In this document: positions 36,336 to 45,100 of the stretch, one piece after another | Position numbering within the stretch: the first letter of the stretch is position 1 | Layout of the letters: each line of letters opens with the position of its first letter | Source: Micavibrio sp. UBA1850 | Lineage (GTDB): Bacteria; Pseudomonadota; Alphaproteobacteria; Micavibrionales; Micavibrionaceae | Direction of reading: 5' to 3' | NCBI GenBank assembly: GCA_002338525.1 | Contig: DDIM01000016.1 | Span: forward strand, 1-64,000 | DNA length: 64,000 nt | Notes under the pieces: generated by a model | Database searches by the model: none | Told to the model about the DNA's origin: nothing | Seen by the model: the letters and a program-made list of their open reading frames with translations, nothing else | Program-made: the position numbers and the translations under genes

Positions 36336-36770
36336 ATGGAAGGTTTATTAAAAGTAGCAGAACAGCTCGTAATAAACCGTCTGATAAGTAATAGCGCCCC
36401 TGTCACAGGGGTGACAAAAGCCAGACTAGCCCTTTTGGGGCTGTCTGGTTTTTTGTGTCTTGTTGGTGCGACATTTTTTACGATTGCGACTTATTTTTGG
36501 GCCCTTAGTGTATATGATAAGCCTACGGCTTTATTCATAGTTTCGGGTATTATGCTCGTCATCGCTGTTTTGTGTGTAATCTTATACTGTTTCATATCTT
36601 ATATGATGAATAAGAGGATTAAAGAAACTAAAGAAGAGGCAATCAAAACGGCAGCCATACTTTTGGAAGTTGCCAATCAAGAGCTATCTATTGCTGTGCA
36701 GAAAAACCCAGAAATGAGCATGGCGCTCGCAACACTTGCTGGATGGATTGCCGCAAAAAAAGTTATTTAA
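36336..36770 (+). CDS. Two-TM membrane protein, holin-like/DUF1469-like
   Basis: 144 residues with two adjacent TM helices (LALLGLSGFLCLVGATFFTIATYFWAL and ALFIVSGIMLVIAVLCVILYCFISYMM) between amphipathic ends. The C-terminus has MALATLAGWIAAKKVI. This layout resembles the phage-holin-superfamily-III (DUF1469/YqjE) proteins that accompany YqjD-like genes in enterobacteria (yqjD-yqjE). The 3-base spacing to the DUF883-like gene supports an equivalent yqjDE-type pair. Function unknown. Confidence 0.65.
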   Translation: MEGLLKVAEQLVINRLISNSAPVTGVTKARLALLGLSGFLCLVGATFFTIATYFWALSVYDKPTALFIVSGIMLVIAVLCVILYCFISYMMNKRIKETKEEAIKTAAILLEVANQELSIAVQKNPEMSMALATLAGWIAAKKVI

Positions 36771-36795
36771 GGAACTTTTTTATTTATTTGACGTT
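36771..36795 (+). promoter_or_regulatory. Perfect EcfG promoter (GGAAC-N16-CGTT)
   Basis: GGAAC at 36771-36775, exactly 16 bases, CGTT at 36792-36795. This is a full match to the alphaproteobacterial general-stress consensus, starting directly after the holin-like gene stop and about 43 bases before the next start. Confidence 0.8.
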
Positions 36796-36838
36796 AGATA
36801 AAATAGATTATGGTAAAACACAACGAGGAGTTTATGTA

Positions 36839-37024
36839 ATGAGTAATAAAGGATTAATAGCTATATTTGCTGTTCTTTTGCTCGGTGTGTGCGCTCTAAC
36901 ATTTCTACAAATGAACGGTGATAATGCCGCGTCTGCAGGAGAGGTGAACATTGTGACATCACCGCAAGATAGCGATGCAGCAGAAAATAAACTGGAGCAT
37001 ATATACAAAGAATATAATTCATAA
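36839..37024 (+). CDS. Small single-TM protein, unknown
   Basis: 61 residues from ATG 36839, with GAGGAG 8 bases upstream. The N-terminal helix GLIAIFAVLLLGVCALTFLQM is either a membrane anchor or an uncleaved signal; about 35 polar acidic residues follow. No family recognised. It has its own perfect EcfG-type promoter and a strong terminator, so it is a dedicated stress-induced transcript if the sigma assignment is right. Confidence 0.75.
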   Translation: MSNKGLIAIFAVLLLGVCALTFLQMNGDNAASAGEVNIVTSPQDSDAAENKLEHIYKEYNS

Positions 37025-37048
37025 AAGAATAGTATTTACTCAAAAGAG

Positions 37049-37084
37049 CCCGCATATCATTTTTGATTTATGCGGGTTTTTTTT
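37049..37084 (+). terminator. Rho-independent terminator after the small TM gene
   Basis: CCCGCATA and TATGCGGG pair (8 bp) around a 12-base loop, followed by eight T. Confidence 0.9.
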
Positions 37085-37511
37085 ATGCCCTTTTTTGAGC
37101 AAGACAGTCATACATTTTTCAAAGCTATATTTTTCATAGCGATACTGAAATAAGCCACTGTCTCACAGGGCCACATAACATGTGTGTTACTCTCAGGACG
37201 GGGAAGAGGGGGGCACATATGATTTGTCTGCTATATCCAACCCAGCTTTAGCCTGTATAAGCACTCGTGTATCTGTATAATACAACGAACGTCATCAGAA
37301 AATTGTGTTAACAGTGCTCTATTCGCCTTTATTAGGGGCATATAATATCTACACAGATAAGGGAATGTGATGATGCATATGCTGCCTATACGAGTGTATT
37401 GAGTGTGAGCATAAAATGGTGATAAACATTTTAATGAATAATATTATAGTTTAAATAGTGCTTCTACGCGCTCATGTGTTTAGCTATTTTGACAGCGAAA
37501 AAAGTCATTAT
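37085..37511. other. Gene-free interval of about 430 bases
   Basis: No reading frame longer than about 25 codons with a ribosome site is visible on either strand. The interval sits between two terminators facing it from opposite sides and holds no tRNA or obvious repeat. A GC-richer stretch near 37160-37215 stands out from the AT-rich flanks and could belong to an unannotated small RNA, but I see no promoter-terminator pair. Confidence 0.5.
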
Positions 37512-37541
37512 AAAAAAACCGCTACCTATGCTGGTAGCGGT
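37512..37541 (-). terminator. Rho-independent terminator of the EF-hand gene
   Basis: On the minus strand ACCGCTACC and GGTAGCGGT pair perfectly (9 bp) around a 6-base loop and are followed by TTTTTTT. Confidence 0.9.
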
Positions 37542-37570
37542 CTCTTAATTTCTTATAAAATAACTATCAA

Positions 37571-38119
37571 TTAGTTGTATTTGTCTTGTTTTGCAACTTC
37601 AGGAATTGTCATTTCAGTGTAAGCGGCTTTCCACTCTTCTAAATCGATGATGTTGTTATCGTTATCATCTAATTCCTGGAAGCTTGTTTCGATGAACTCT
37701 TCAGCTGACAATCCGTTTTTGTTTTTATCAAACATAATCAAACCAGATTCTTCATAGAATGTGTCATATGAGTATGTTGAAACGTCTGTGTAACCATCAC
37801 CGTTATAGTCGATAAATTTGTATGTTTCTTTTTCCATTGGCGTGATTGTGTATACGTTTTTTTGTGACCACTCGATGTTGTCGATCACTTCGTTACCATC
37901 TTGGTCAAAAAGGTAGTATAGGTGCTCGCCGACTTCTTCTTTACTAAATGTACCATCGTTATTGAGGTCGAAATCGCTAAAGTTAACTTTTTGAACGCCT
38001 TCAAGATCCTGTGTCTTTACATGTGTTTCTGTGTGTACAGTTTCTGCTTTGGCAGAAAGGGGGGCGCTGATGCATAATGCTGCAATCGCTGCTGTTTTTA
38101 GGAATTTAGTGTAAGTCAT
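37571..38119 (-). CDS. Periplasmic EF-hand protein
   Basis: 182 residues from ATG 38119, which begins a signal peptide (MTYTKFLKTAAIAALCISAPLSAKA). It has five calcium-loop-like segments: DLNNDGTFSKEE, DQDGNEVIDNIEW, DYNGDGYTDVSTY, DKNKNGLSAEEF and DDNDNNIIDLEEW. Most keep Asp at 1, 3, 5 and Glu or Asp at 12, so it should bind Ca2+ in the periplasm. It has its own EcfG-like promoter and terminator. The frame to 38185 would read through that promoter and is rejected. Confidence 0.88.
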   Translation of the reverse strand: MTYTKFLKTAAIAALCISAPLSAKAETVHTETHVKTQDLEGVQKVNFSDFDLNNDGTFSKEEVGEHLYYLFDQDGNEVIDNIEWSQKNVYTITPMEKETYKFIDYNGDGYTDVSTYSYDTFYEESGLIMFDKNKNGLSAEEFIETSFQELDDNDNNIIDLEEWKAAYTEMTIPEVAKQDKYN

Positions 38120-38158
38120 GTTGTTCTCCTTAACTTTTTGTTTTAATGACGTTTTACA

Positions 38159-38183
38159 AACAGTTAAGGAGCAATTAAGTTCC
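38159..38183 (-). promoter_or_regulatory. EcfG-type promoter (GGAAC-N16-TGTT)
   Basis: On the minus strand GGAAC (38183-38179), 16 bases, TGTT (38162-38159), about 40 bases before the EF-hand ATG. One mismatch to CGTT. Confidence 0.65.
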
Positions 38184-38197
38184 AAGATAATTGATAT

Positions 38198-38222
38198 AAA
38201 AAAACCCCTCCGCTAAGAGGGG
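38198..38222 (-). terminator. Rho-independent terminator of the DUF2383 gene
   Basis: On the minus strand CCCCTC and GAGGGG pair around a 6-base loop and are followed by seven T. It ends just 15 bases before the promoter of the EF-hand gene, insulating the two. Confidence 0.85.
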
Positions 38223-38254
38223 CTTAGTATTTTTAAAATCAGTTCTATGATTTG

Positions 38255-38713
38255 TTATGCGGCCATGTTTTCTTTAAGGTCGCGCATGTAGTCATGACTT
38301 TTTTGCAATGTTTCCATTTCCATTTTCAACACGTTTTTAGTTGAAGGTGTAATGTCTTCACTGTTGATAGCTGAACGCATTGAGTTCAAGCAACGGTCTT
38401 CTGCTTCTTCCAAATGTTTAACCATTGTTGCGTCAACGTCATTACTAATCTTAGATGCTAGCTCTCCGATAAACTGTGTCGTTTTTCCTGTCAATGTTGT
38501 GTCAACATCAGCTGTTTCTCCGTTGGCTCTTACACATGAGCTTAGTGTTGATACTACGCTGCTGTGTAGTTTTTCAAGTTCCATAAACACTGTTTTCATG
38601 TGTGGTGTTTCTGCTTTTTCTTGGGCTGAGCTGTAAAAAGAACAAGCGTCTTTGTTAATAGCAATCAGTGTTTCCAACTCGTTATTTTCTTCTTTCATCA
38701 TCTCGGTAGTCAT
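38255..38713 (-). CDS. DUF2383 / PA2169-like four-helix-bundle protein
   Basis: 152 residues, all-helical and ferritin-like: LETLIAINKDACSFYSSAQEKAETPHMKTVFMELEKLHSS ... EAEDRCLNSMRSAINSEDITPSTKNVLKMEMETLQKSHDYMRDLKE. This pattern (early Asn-Lys-Asp, later Glu-x3-Leu and His near the C-terminus) matches DUF2383. AAAGGAG lies 7 bases before the ATG. Function unknown; such proteins are typically stress-induced. Confidence 0.85.
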   Translation of the reverse strand: MTTEMMKEENNELETLIAINKDACSFYSSAQEKAETPHMKTVFMELEKLHSSVVSTLSSCVRANGETADVDTTLTGKTTQFIGELASKISNDVDATMVKHLEEAEDRCLNSMRSAINSEDITPSTKNVLKMEMETLQKSHDYMRDLKENMAA

Positions 38714-38754
38714 AATTTACTCCTTTAAATTTTGTTTAAGTGCGTTGGTTAGCT

Positions 38755-38779
38755 AATGCCTGAAAGTCAAATCAGTTCC
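38755..38779 (-). promoter_or_regulatory. Weaker EcfG-type promoter (GGAAC-N16-CATT)
   Basis: On the minus strand GGAAC (38779-38775), 16 bases, CATT (38758-38755), about 42 bases before the DUF2383 gene. It misses the conserved G of the -10, so it is the least certain of the set. Confidence 0.45.
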
Positions 38780-38958
38780 CATTTTTAAAAATTTATTATG
38801 CGAAACACAGTTTTTTTCAGCGCCTATATATATGTGTCATTTATGCGGATACATTACTGTTACAAAGAATTTCCAAAATGATATAAACCTGCCATTTAGA
38901 AGATACATAGCCGCTGTAAAGTTGAATCATCAAATAAGAAAAAGCTTAGGAGGCTAGA

Positions 38959-39216
38959 ATGTCAATATCAGTACCAGAACAAGTAAAAGGAATTCACCAC
39001 CCTCATATTAATGAGATGTACCTTTGCAAAGAAGCAGGCGCCACGCCAGCAATGAATAAAGGTGTATTGGTAATCGAAACAAACGCAATGGATGAAAACA
39101 GCAGTGACTATGATTCATACATTCTTGATCTATTAATCGACTTGAACGACCTAAAATCTCGTGTTGAGGAGAAAGTCGGCGCTTTTGATCGTATTGATAT
39201 TAGAAAAGCACACTAA
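38959..39216 (+). CDS. Unknown 85-residue soluble protein
   Basis: 85 residues with a strong ribosome site (AGGAGG 5-6 bases before the ATG). The composition is acidic (pI probably low), with NAMDENSSDYDSYILDLLIDLNDLKSRVEEKVGAF suggesting one or two amphipathic helices. No signal peptide, TM segment or recognised family. It lies among stress genes but I see no GGAAC site before it. Confidence 0.7.
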   Translation: MSISVPEQVKGIHHPHINEMYLCKEAGATPAMNKGVLVIETNAMDENSSDYDSYILDLLIDLNDLKSRVEEKVGAFDRIDIRKAH

Positions 39217-39248
39217 TAGTGATCACACACCATATTTAAATTAAATTA

Positions 39249-39275
39249 CAATCTCGTGGCCTTAACACGAGATTG
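39249..39275. terminator. Perfect 10-bp hairpin after the 85-residue gene
   Basis: CAATCTCGTG and CACGAGATTG pair around GCCTTAA. There is no immediate T-run, so it is either a weak terminator or an mRNA-stabilising hairpin ahead of the PRC-barrel gene. Confidence 0.5.
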
Positions 39276-39321
39276 AGCATAATTAAAAATTAGAAATTCA
39301 GATTAAAAACAGGATAAAAAA

Positions 39322-40176
39322 ATGACCAATAAGATTATTACAATTGTATCTGCCGCAACTCTTTTAATGAGTTCAACGGCAATCGCTGCGGAAGATAAAG
39401 TTGCAAATCAGGAAAAGCCAATTTCGAAAGAAAAGTTTGAAAAAGACGCAAAAGAGGCGTGGGGCATTACTAAAGACGCAACGAAACAAGCCGCGGAAAA
39501 CGTGTCTGAAGCAGCTGAAAAGGCTGTAAATGGGGCAAAGAAAACATTCTCTGAAATGGATAACAACAGTAAAGCAGATTTGGAAAACGTAGAATCTAAG
39601 GATCTGAACGCTGAAGAGGCGTCAACTGCGCAAAACATAATTGGTCAAACTGTTTATAACACTTCAGGCGAAAGAGTAGCTAAAGTTAATGATATCATCA
39701 TCGACAAAGAAGGTGACGCTATTATGGCTGTACTTGGTGACGGTGATTTCACGGGCTTGGGCAAGACAGTTGTATTTGATTACAATATGATCACTAAAAA
39801 ATCGCCAGACGGCGATGTTGTCGCAGCCTTAACCGAGGAAATGATCGACAGTGTGGCTGAATTTTCATACGACAGAGAGGACTTTAGTGAGGATGTGCGA
39901 GTAATGCCAGGGTATGCGCACAGCATGAATCAGTTGTTAGAAGCTGAAGTTATTGCGCCTGATGGTCAAGAAGTGGCCACTGTTGAAGATGTAATTATCA
40001 CAAACGGACGTGTGGACAAAATTATCGTTGAATTTGGCGGCGTTTTAGGATTGGGAACCAATCAAGCGTCTATGCCATTCACTGAAGCAAAATTTGTTCA
40101 AGACGGTGATAATTTGGACTTACAGCTAAGTGCTGATGAAGTAGAGCAATTCAAAAAATACGAAGACGCCCAATAA
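39322..40176 (+). CDS. Periplasmic protein with two PRC-barrel domains
   Basis: 284 residues with a signal peptide ending AIAA before EDKV. An Ala/Lys/Glu-rich helical stretch (about 25-90) resembles a late-embryogenesis-abundant-like repeat (DATKQAAENVSEAAEKAVNGAKKTF). Two PRC-barrel domains follow: IIGQTVYNTSGERVAKVNDIIIDKEGD and LLEAEVIAPDGQEVATVEDVIITNGRVD. PRC barrels mediate protein interactions. Neighbour of a membrane-anchored PRC protein; both are probably stress-related, but unproven. Confidence 0.85.
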   Translation: MTNKIITIVSAATLLMSSTAIAAEDKVANQEKPISKEKFEKDAKEAWGITKDATKQAAENVSEAAEKAVNGAKKTFSEMDNNSKADLENVESKDLNAEEASTAQNIIGQTVYNTSGERVAKVNDIIIDKEGDAIMAVLGDGDFTGLGKTVVFDYNMITKKSPDGDVVAALTEEMIDSVAEFSYDREDFSEDVRVMPGYAHSMNQLLEAEVIAPDGQEVATVEDVIITNGRVDKIIVEFGGVLGLGTNQASMPFTEAKFVQDGDNLDLQLSADEVEQFKKYEDAQ

Positions 40177-40203
40177 TACGCAATGTCGTTTTCGTAATAC
40201 ACC

Positions 40204-40229
40204 TCCGCCCCTAACATAAGGGGCGGATT
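40204..40229 (+). terminator. Probable terminator after the PRC-barrel gene
   Basis: TCCGCCCC and GGGGCGGA pair (8 bp, GC-rich) around an 8-base loop, followed by only TTT. A strong hairpin with a short T-run, between two PRC genes. Confidence 0.6.
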
Positions 40230-40282
40230 TGTGTATACTCAGTAAACATTGGCAATATAATATTTAGAAAGACCATATCAAA

Positions 40283-41269
40283 ATGACAGATGATTTTTAC
40301 GACACCTCAGATGCGTCAATAATCGCCCAAGACACCAATCAACCTTTTGCGCAAAGATCGATTTCGTTCTTTTTCAGTATTATTGCATTCGGTCTCATTA
40401 TATTTTTTGCCGCAGGCTTTTATCATTGGTACACATATGACGAAAAAGAAAATGTACAAACCGAGCAAGAAATTGAGCTTACCTCAGGTGGTGAAGTGCC
40501 TCTTCCTTTGGAGGCGGATCGAAGAGAAGAAGGCTTTTTCGAATCATTTTTCGATAAGGTTGGTCGCTCTATGCAACTGACACTCAATACACAATCATCA
40601 ACGGTTAACGCGTCTTCAGCCCAAGACGGCGTTGCGGCAACGCCTATGGTTAATGTTTCCAAGTTTGTCGACAAGGAGCCAGTGAAAACGCAAGAGACTG
40701 AAAAAAAAGCCAACATTGAAAAGCACCTTAACTTCACATTGGCAGACATTGTAGGAAAAGATGTTACAGATAGAGATGGTCGCGAAGCAGGGTTTTTGCA
40801 TGATGTCGTAATAAATAAAACTAGTGGTGAAGGCATGGCCATCATCATACAAGAAGATAAATACTTTAATGCGGACCTATCTCTGCTTGAGATCTCAGAA
40901 GTTGAAACGGATGACAATGCAAGCAAAGTACAAACGCACATCACACAAGAGTCAGTTCAAAACAGAGAAGAGTTTTTCTATGACATGCTTGATGGTGGCG
41001 AGTACATTAGCCTGAAGCAGCTTGAAAATGCTAAGGTTATTGATTTTGAAGGGAATGTAACAGGTGAAGTAGCAACCGTCATATACAAAGACTCAGAGGT
41101 ACAAAGCCTTTATTTCACATTGAGTCCCAAGTTTGAAAAGTTTGATGACAAAATGGCGCATGCACTTCCTTACGACGCAGTTAATATCGTTGAAGGGAAA
41201 AACAGATACGAGATAAGATTGTCTAAAGAGCAAACCGAAGAAATCGCAAAAAGTTTGTTTGCAAAGTAA
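40283..41269 (+). CDS. Membrane-anchored PRC-barrel-like protein
   Basis: 328 residues. A TM helix at about 25-50 (ISFFFSIIAFGLIIFFAAGFYHWY) anchors a disordered Ser/Thr/Lys-rich linker, then two barrel-like domains: LADIVGKDVTDRDGREAGFLHDVVIN and LKQLENAKVIDFEGNVTGEVATVIYK. The arrangement parallels the soluble neighbour at 39322 but with an inner-membrane anchor instead of a signal peptide. Function unknown; the pair may act on opposite sides of a common partner. Confidence 0.75.
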   Translation: MTDDFYDTSDASIIAQDTNQPFAQRSISFFFSIIAFGLIIFFAAGFYHWYTYDEKENVQTEQEIELTSGGEVPLPLEADRREEGFFESFFDKVGRSMQLTLNTQSSTVNASSAQDGVAATPMVNVSKFVDKEPVKTQETEKKANIEKHLNFTLADIVGKDVTDRDGREAGFLHDVVINKTSGEGMAIIIQEDKYFNADLSLLEISEVETDDNASKVQTHITQESVQNREEFFYDMLDGGEYISLKQLENAKVIDFEGNVTGEVATVIYKDSEVQSLYFTLSPKFEKFDDKMAHALPYDAVNIVEGKNRYEIRLSKEQTEEIAKSLFAK

Positions 41270-41300
41270 TCAAAACTAAACAGTAATTTAGTTTATAAGA

Positions 41301-41792
41301 TTAGTAATCTTCATGATCTGATCGGCCTTGGAATGTCTTGAGGCACTTGCCCCCTACAATTAGGGTAAGTGCCATAGCAGCAAACATAAAGGCTGAAAGA
41401 GCTAGGAATCCAAAGCCTACGATCAGTCCAATACCAGCACTCGCCCATATGCTTGCGCCGGTTGCGGTTCCCACGACGCGGTTATCATCAATATGAATGA
41501 TAGCACCGGCCCCTAAGAAACCTATACCGGTGAGGACACCAGCAATAATTTTACCAATGCCAATACTTATGACTTCAGAAGAGTCTTCGTACATGTGGAT
41601 CAGCTCTTGCGTGAATATAGCAATACCACATGTTGATATAGCTATAATAATATAGGCACGAAAATCCATAGGCTTGTTCTTGCTATCTCTATCCCATCCA
41701 ATAATGAGAGCATAGAAGACGGCAAGCCCTATACGGATACATACATCCCAATAAGTCAGCTCGGTAAGTTGTATAATATTCAAAGAGTCCAT
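41301..41792 (-). CDS. MgtC/SapB-family membrane protein
   Basis: 163 residues with about four or five TM helices. It has the family core RIGLAVFYALIIGWDRDSKNKPMDFRAYIIIAISTCGIAI and GKIIAGVLTGIGFLGAGAIIHID...VGTATGASIWASAGIGLIVGFG. The C-terminal cytoplasmic domain of full MgtC is missing, as in short SapB-like proteins. Family members are linked to Mg2+ limitation and membrane stress. Convergent with the PRC protein and apparently monocistronic. Confidence 0.88.
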   Translation of the reverse strand: MDSLNIIQLTELTYWDVCIRIGLAVFYALIIGWDRDSKNKPMDFRAYIIIAISTCGIAIFTQELIHMYEDSSEVISIGIGKIIAGVLTGIGFLGAGAIIHIDDNRVVGTATGASIWASAGIGLIVGFGFLALSAFMFAAMALTLIVGGKCLKTFQGRSDHEDY

Positions 41793-42198
41793 GTGATTTC
41801 CAAGTCTATAAAATGATTTAACGCCAGCAATGTTACATGAACCTAAAACGATTGAATAGTTTTAATCACATGGTACGTGTAACAGGCATAGACGATGCAC
41901 GAGGGGGCATCGTTGCAGTTCTATATTCATACTGCATGCGTGCGTGAGCATGAATATACATGCATGGCTAGCCCCATTCATAATATAACTTAAGTTATTG
42001 TATTGCGGTAAGGGGGATGCATTCCTATGAGCCGCTTTTTTATATATATGCGTCATTTGTAAATTGGGTATATTTTTAATTTCTAATTTTAAGAAAATGT
42101 TATTTAATATAATATAAATTAAAAAATAATGATAATTTCAGGTCTCTTATTATTCTGTTTTAAAAGCAATATAAGAAGTCTTGTAGAAGTGGGGCGCA
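41793..42198. other. AT-rich intergenic region upstream of the CHASE kinase
   Basis: About 400 bases with no credible gene on either strand. It contains CGATGC and GCATCG arms (about 41892-41912) and a purine/pyrimidine-rich, very AT-rich stretch at 42056-42130 that could carry curved DNA or promoters for the divergent mgtC-like and kinase genes. No specific regulator site was recognised. Confidence 0.5.
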
Positions 42199-45100
42199 AT
42201 GATTGAAAAATCCGAAAAGGTTTATAGTTTCATACCGTTTTTGGTCGGGATTGTATGTTTGTTCCTTACATTGCTCGTCTCTTTTGGTGTCAAAAATGTT
42301 GTAGATTTTCAAAATGAACGCCACTTTGAAGCCTTGGTTAGTGATACGAAAAGCCAGTTGATTGCACGTTTCAATGTGTATCAACAAAGTCTACTTGGAG
42401 GCCTTGGTCTCGTAAAATCGTCAGATTATGTATCTAGAAATGACTGGAAGTCATACACTGACGCACAAAATATAGATAACAACCTTCCTGGCATAAACGG
42501 GATAGGTTTTATTGAATATGTTGAAGAAGATCAGCTCTCATCATTTTTAAATGATACCCGTAAAGACGCACCGAGTTTTAAAAATCATCCAGAAACAGAT
42601 TTCGATAATAAGTTTGTTATAAAATATATCGAACCTGTATATAGAAACATTGCGGCAGTGGGGCTTGATATAGGATTTGAGAAAAACAGAAGGGCCGCTG
42701 CTGAAAGAGCTATTGATACGGGCAAAGCATCTTTAACGAAAAAGATTGAGCTCGTCCAAGATGACAAAAGTAGGGCAGGGTTTCTACTACTATACCCCGT
42801 ATACAGTAATGATATGCCTTTGAACACAAAGCAGGAGAGACGAGCTGCAATAATAGGCTGGGTTTATGCGCCATTTATTGGCGAGTTCTTCCTTCATGAT
42901 TTGAAACAAGCAAGTCGAAACCAGCTCACCTTTGCTGTTTATGATGGGAACTCAGTATCCAATAAGGATGTAATTTATAAAAATCCTGATTTTCGCAATA
43001 TTCAAGCCCAAGCCAAACTACAAAAACAAACGGTCGTAAATGTTGCCGGGCGGGATTGGACTATCTTGTGGCATGCAACACCACAATTTATATACCAAGC
43101 CAATCCAATATTATCGGTAATCACATTTGGTGTTGGTGCAGTCATATCTGTACTGCTAATGCTGATGGCTTATTTTGTAAGTAATAAGACAAGATTGGTG
43201 CAAAAGCTGGTTGATGAAAAAACTTTAGAATTAGATCGAGAAAAGACATTTACAGATATTGTAATCAATACAATTCCTGATCTTATCTTCGTTAAAGATG
43301 AAAACTTTAAGATTGTAAAAGCCAATCAGGCTTTCTTGGATTTATACCCAAAATACATGCGCGATAAGGTTATTGGCTATACAACCGTAGAAAACTTTAC
43401 AGAAGAAGAGGCTGAGCTGTTTTTAGAGCAAGACAAAATCGCTTTAGAAAAAGGCGAAAGTCGTGTGTATGAGGTGATCAATTTTAATGACCAAGAGATA
43501 GAATACGATACGACTAAAGTTCGTTTTCAAGGTTGGGATGGTAACAAGTATATTTTAGGTATTTCACGTGATGTTTCAGAGCTTCAAAATTCAAAAAGAT
43601 ATTTGGAAACTACTGTGCGTGAGCGTACGAACGAGCTCAGTCTCGCCAATCAAGCCAAAGATATGTTTTTGGCAAATATGAGCCATGAGTTAAGAACGCC
43701 TTTGAATAGTATTTTAGGGCTCATCGGTATCCTGATGAAAGAAAAGGATATTCCATACGAACATGTTAAAACAATGGATGTGATTCATCGCTCTTCCAAG
43801 TCTTTGCTAGAGATTGTAAATGACATCCTCGATATTTCAAAAATTGAAGCAGGAAAAGTTGAGCTAGAACGTGCACCATTTAGTGTACAAGAGCTTATGG
43901 TGAATATCGTTGATCAGATGAAACCGTTACTAAGCAGAAAAGGATTGAACTTTGTAAGTGATGAAAACAAGCTGCCTCGCATGTACCTAATGGGCGATGA
44001 GTTTAGGGTATCACGTATTCTTCTTAATCTCATTAGTAACGCGATCAAGTATACAGAAGAGGGCGAGGTCAGCGTCCACACATCACTGTCGACGCTACCT
44101 GATGGACGTGTGGAATATGTGTGTATTGTTAAAGATAGCGGCATAGGGATACCGCAGGATAAGCTTGAAACAATTTTTGATAAGTTCACACAAGCAGAAG
44201 AGTCGACTGAGCGTCGATTTGGTGGGACGGGCTTAGGATTGAACATTACTAAGCAACTGGTTGAGCTTATGGGCGGCGAAATTACAGTTGAGAGCGCTCC
44301 GAATGTGGGAGCAAGCTTTAAGGTCAGAATTCCATTTGATAAAGCAAGTAATTCAGAGCTGTCTAAAGAAATCAGCGGCAATATTAAAGACAAAGGCGTT
44401 CATAAAAAGATTGAAAACCGAAAGAGCATGAAAAACATCAAGGTTCTTATTGCTGAAGACCATGAGTTTAATCAGGTATTCATTGTTCGCCTAACCAAAC
44501 GACTAGGTGTTGAAAATATGTATCTGGCGCAAAACGGAGCGGAGGCGTTAGATGAGTATAAAAAGGGAGGGTATGACCTTGTTTTGATGGATTGCCATAT
44601 GCCAGAGATGAACGGCTATGAGGCGACACGAGCCATAAGAGACTATGAATTTGAGCAGGGAATAACAAATCGCGTGCCTATTGTCGCAATGACTGCTGAT
44701 GCGATGCTTGGTACAAAAGAAGCCTGTATAGAATCGGGCATGGATGAATATGTAAGTAAGCCCATAGATGAGCTAGAGTTTCGTAACGTGTTGTCTTATT
44801 GGTTCAAACCAGTAGATGATGGCGACGGCTCTGAATCTGGCATTAAAAATGATACGGATAAAGGAGATGATATGCCCGCAGCTAATCTTGAAATTCTTCG
44901 TGAATATACAGATGGTGACAAAGATATGGAGGTTGAGCTCGTTAGTGTATTTTACGATAAGTCCTTAGAAGATATTAATGTTTTGAAGTCTTGCGTAAAA
45001 GGCGGAAAGAGCAAAAAATGGTCTGAGGCTGCGCATGGATTAAAAGGAAGTGCTGGCTATATAGGTGCCGAAAAACTAAGAGTTTTGTGTAGCGAAGCGC

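Noticed and set aside
37085..37511. Possible small RNA or tRNA in the gene-free interval
   Set aside because: No cloverleaf, no TTC-loop sequence, and no promoter plus terminator pair could be found.
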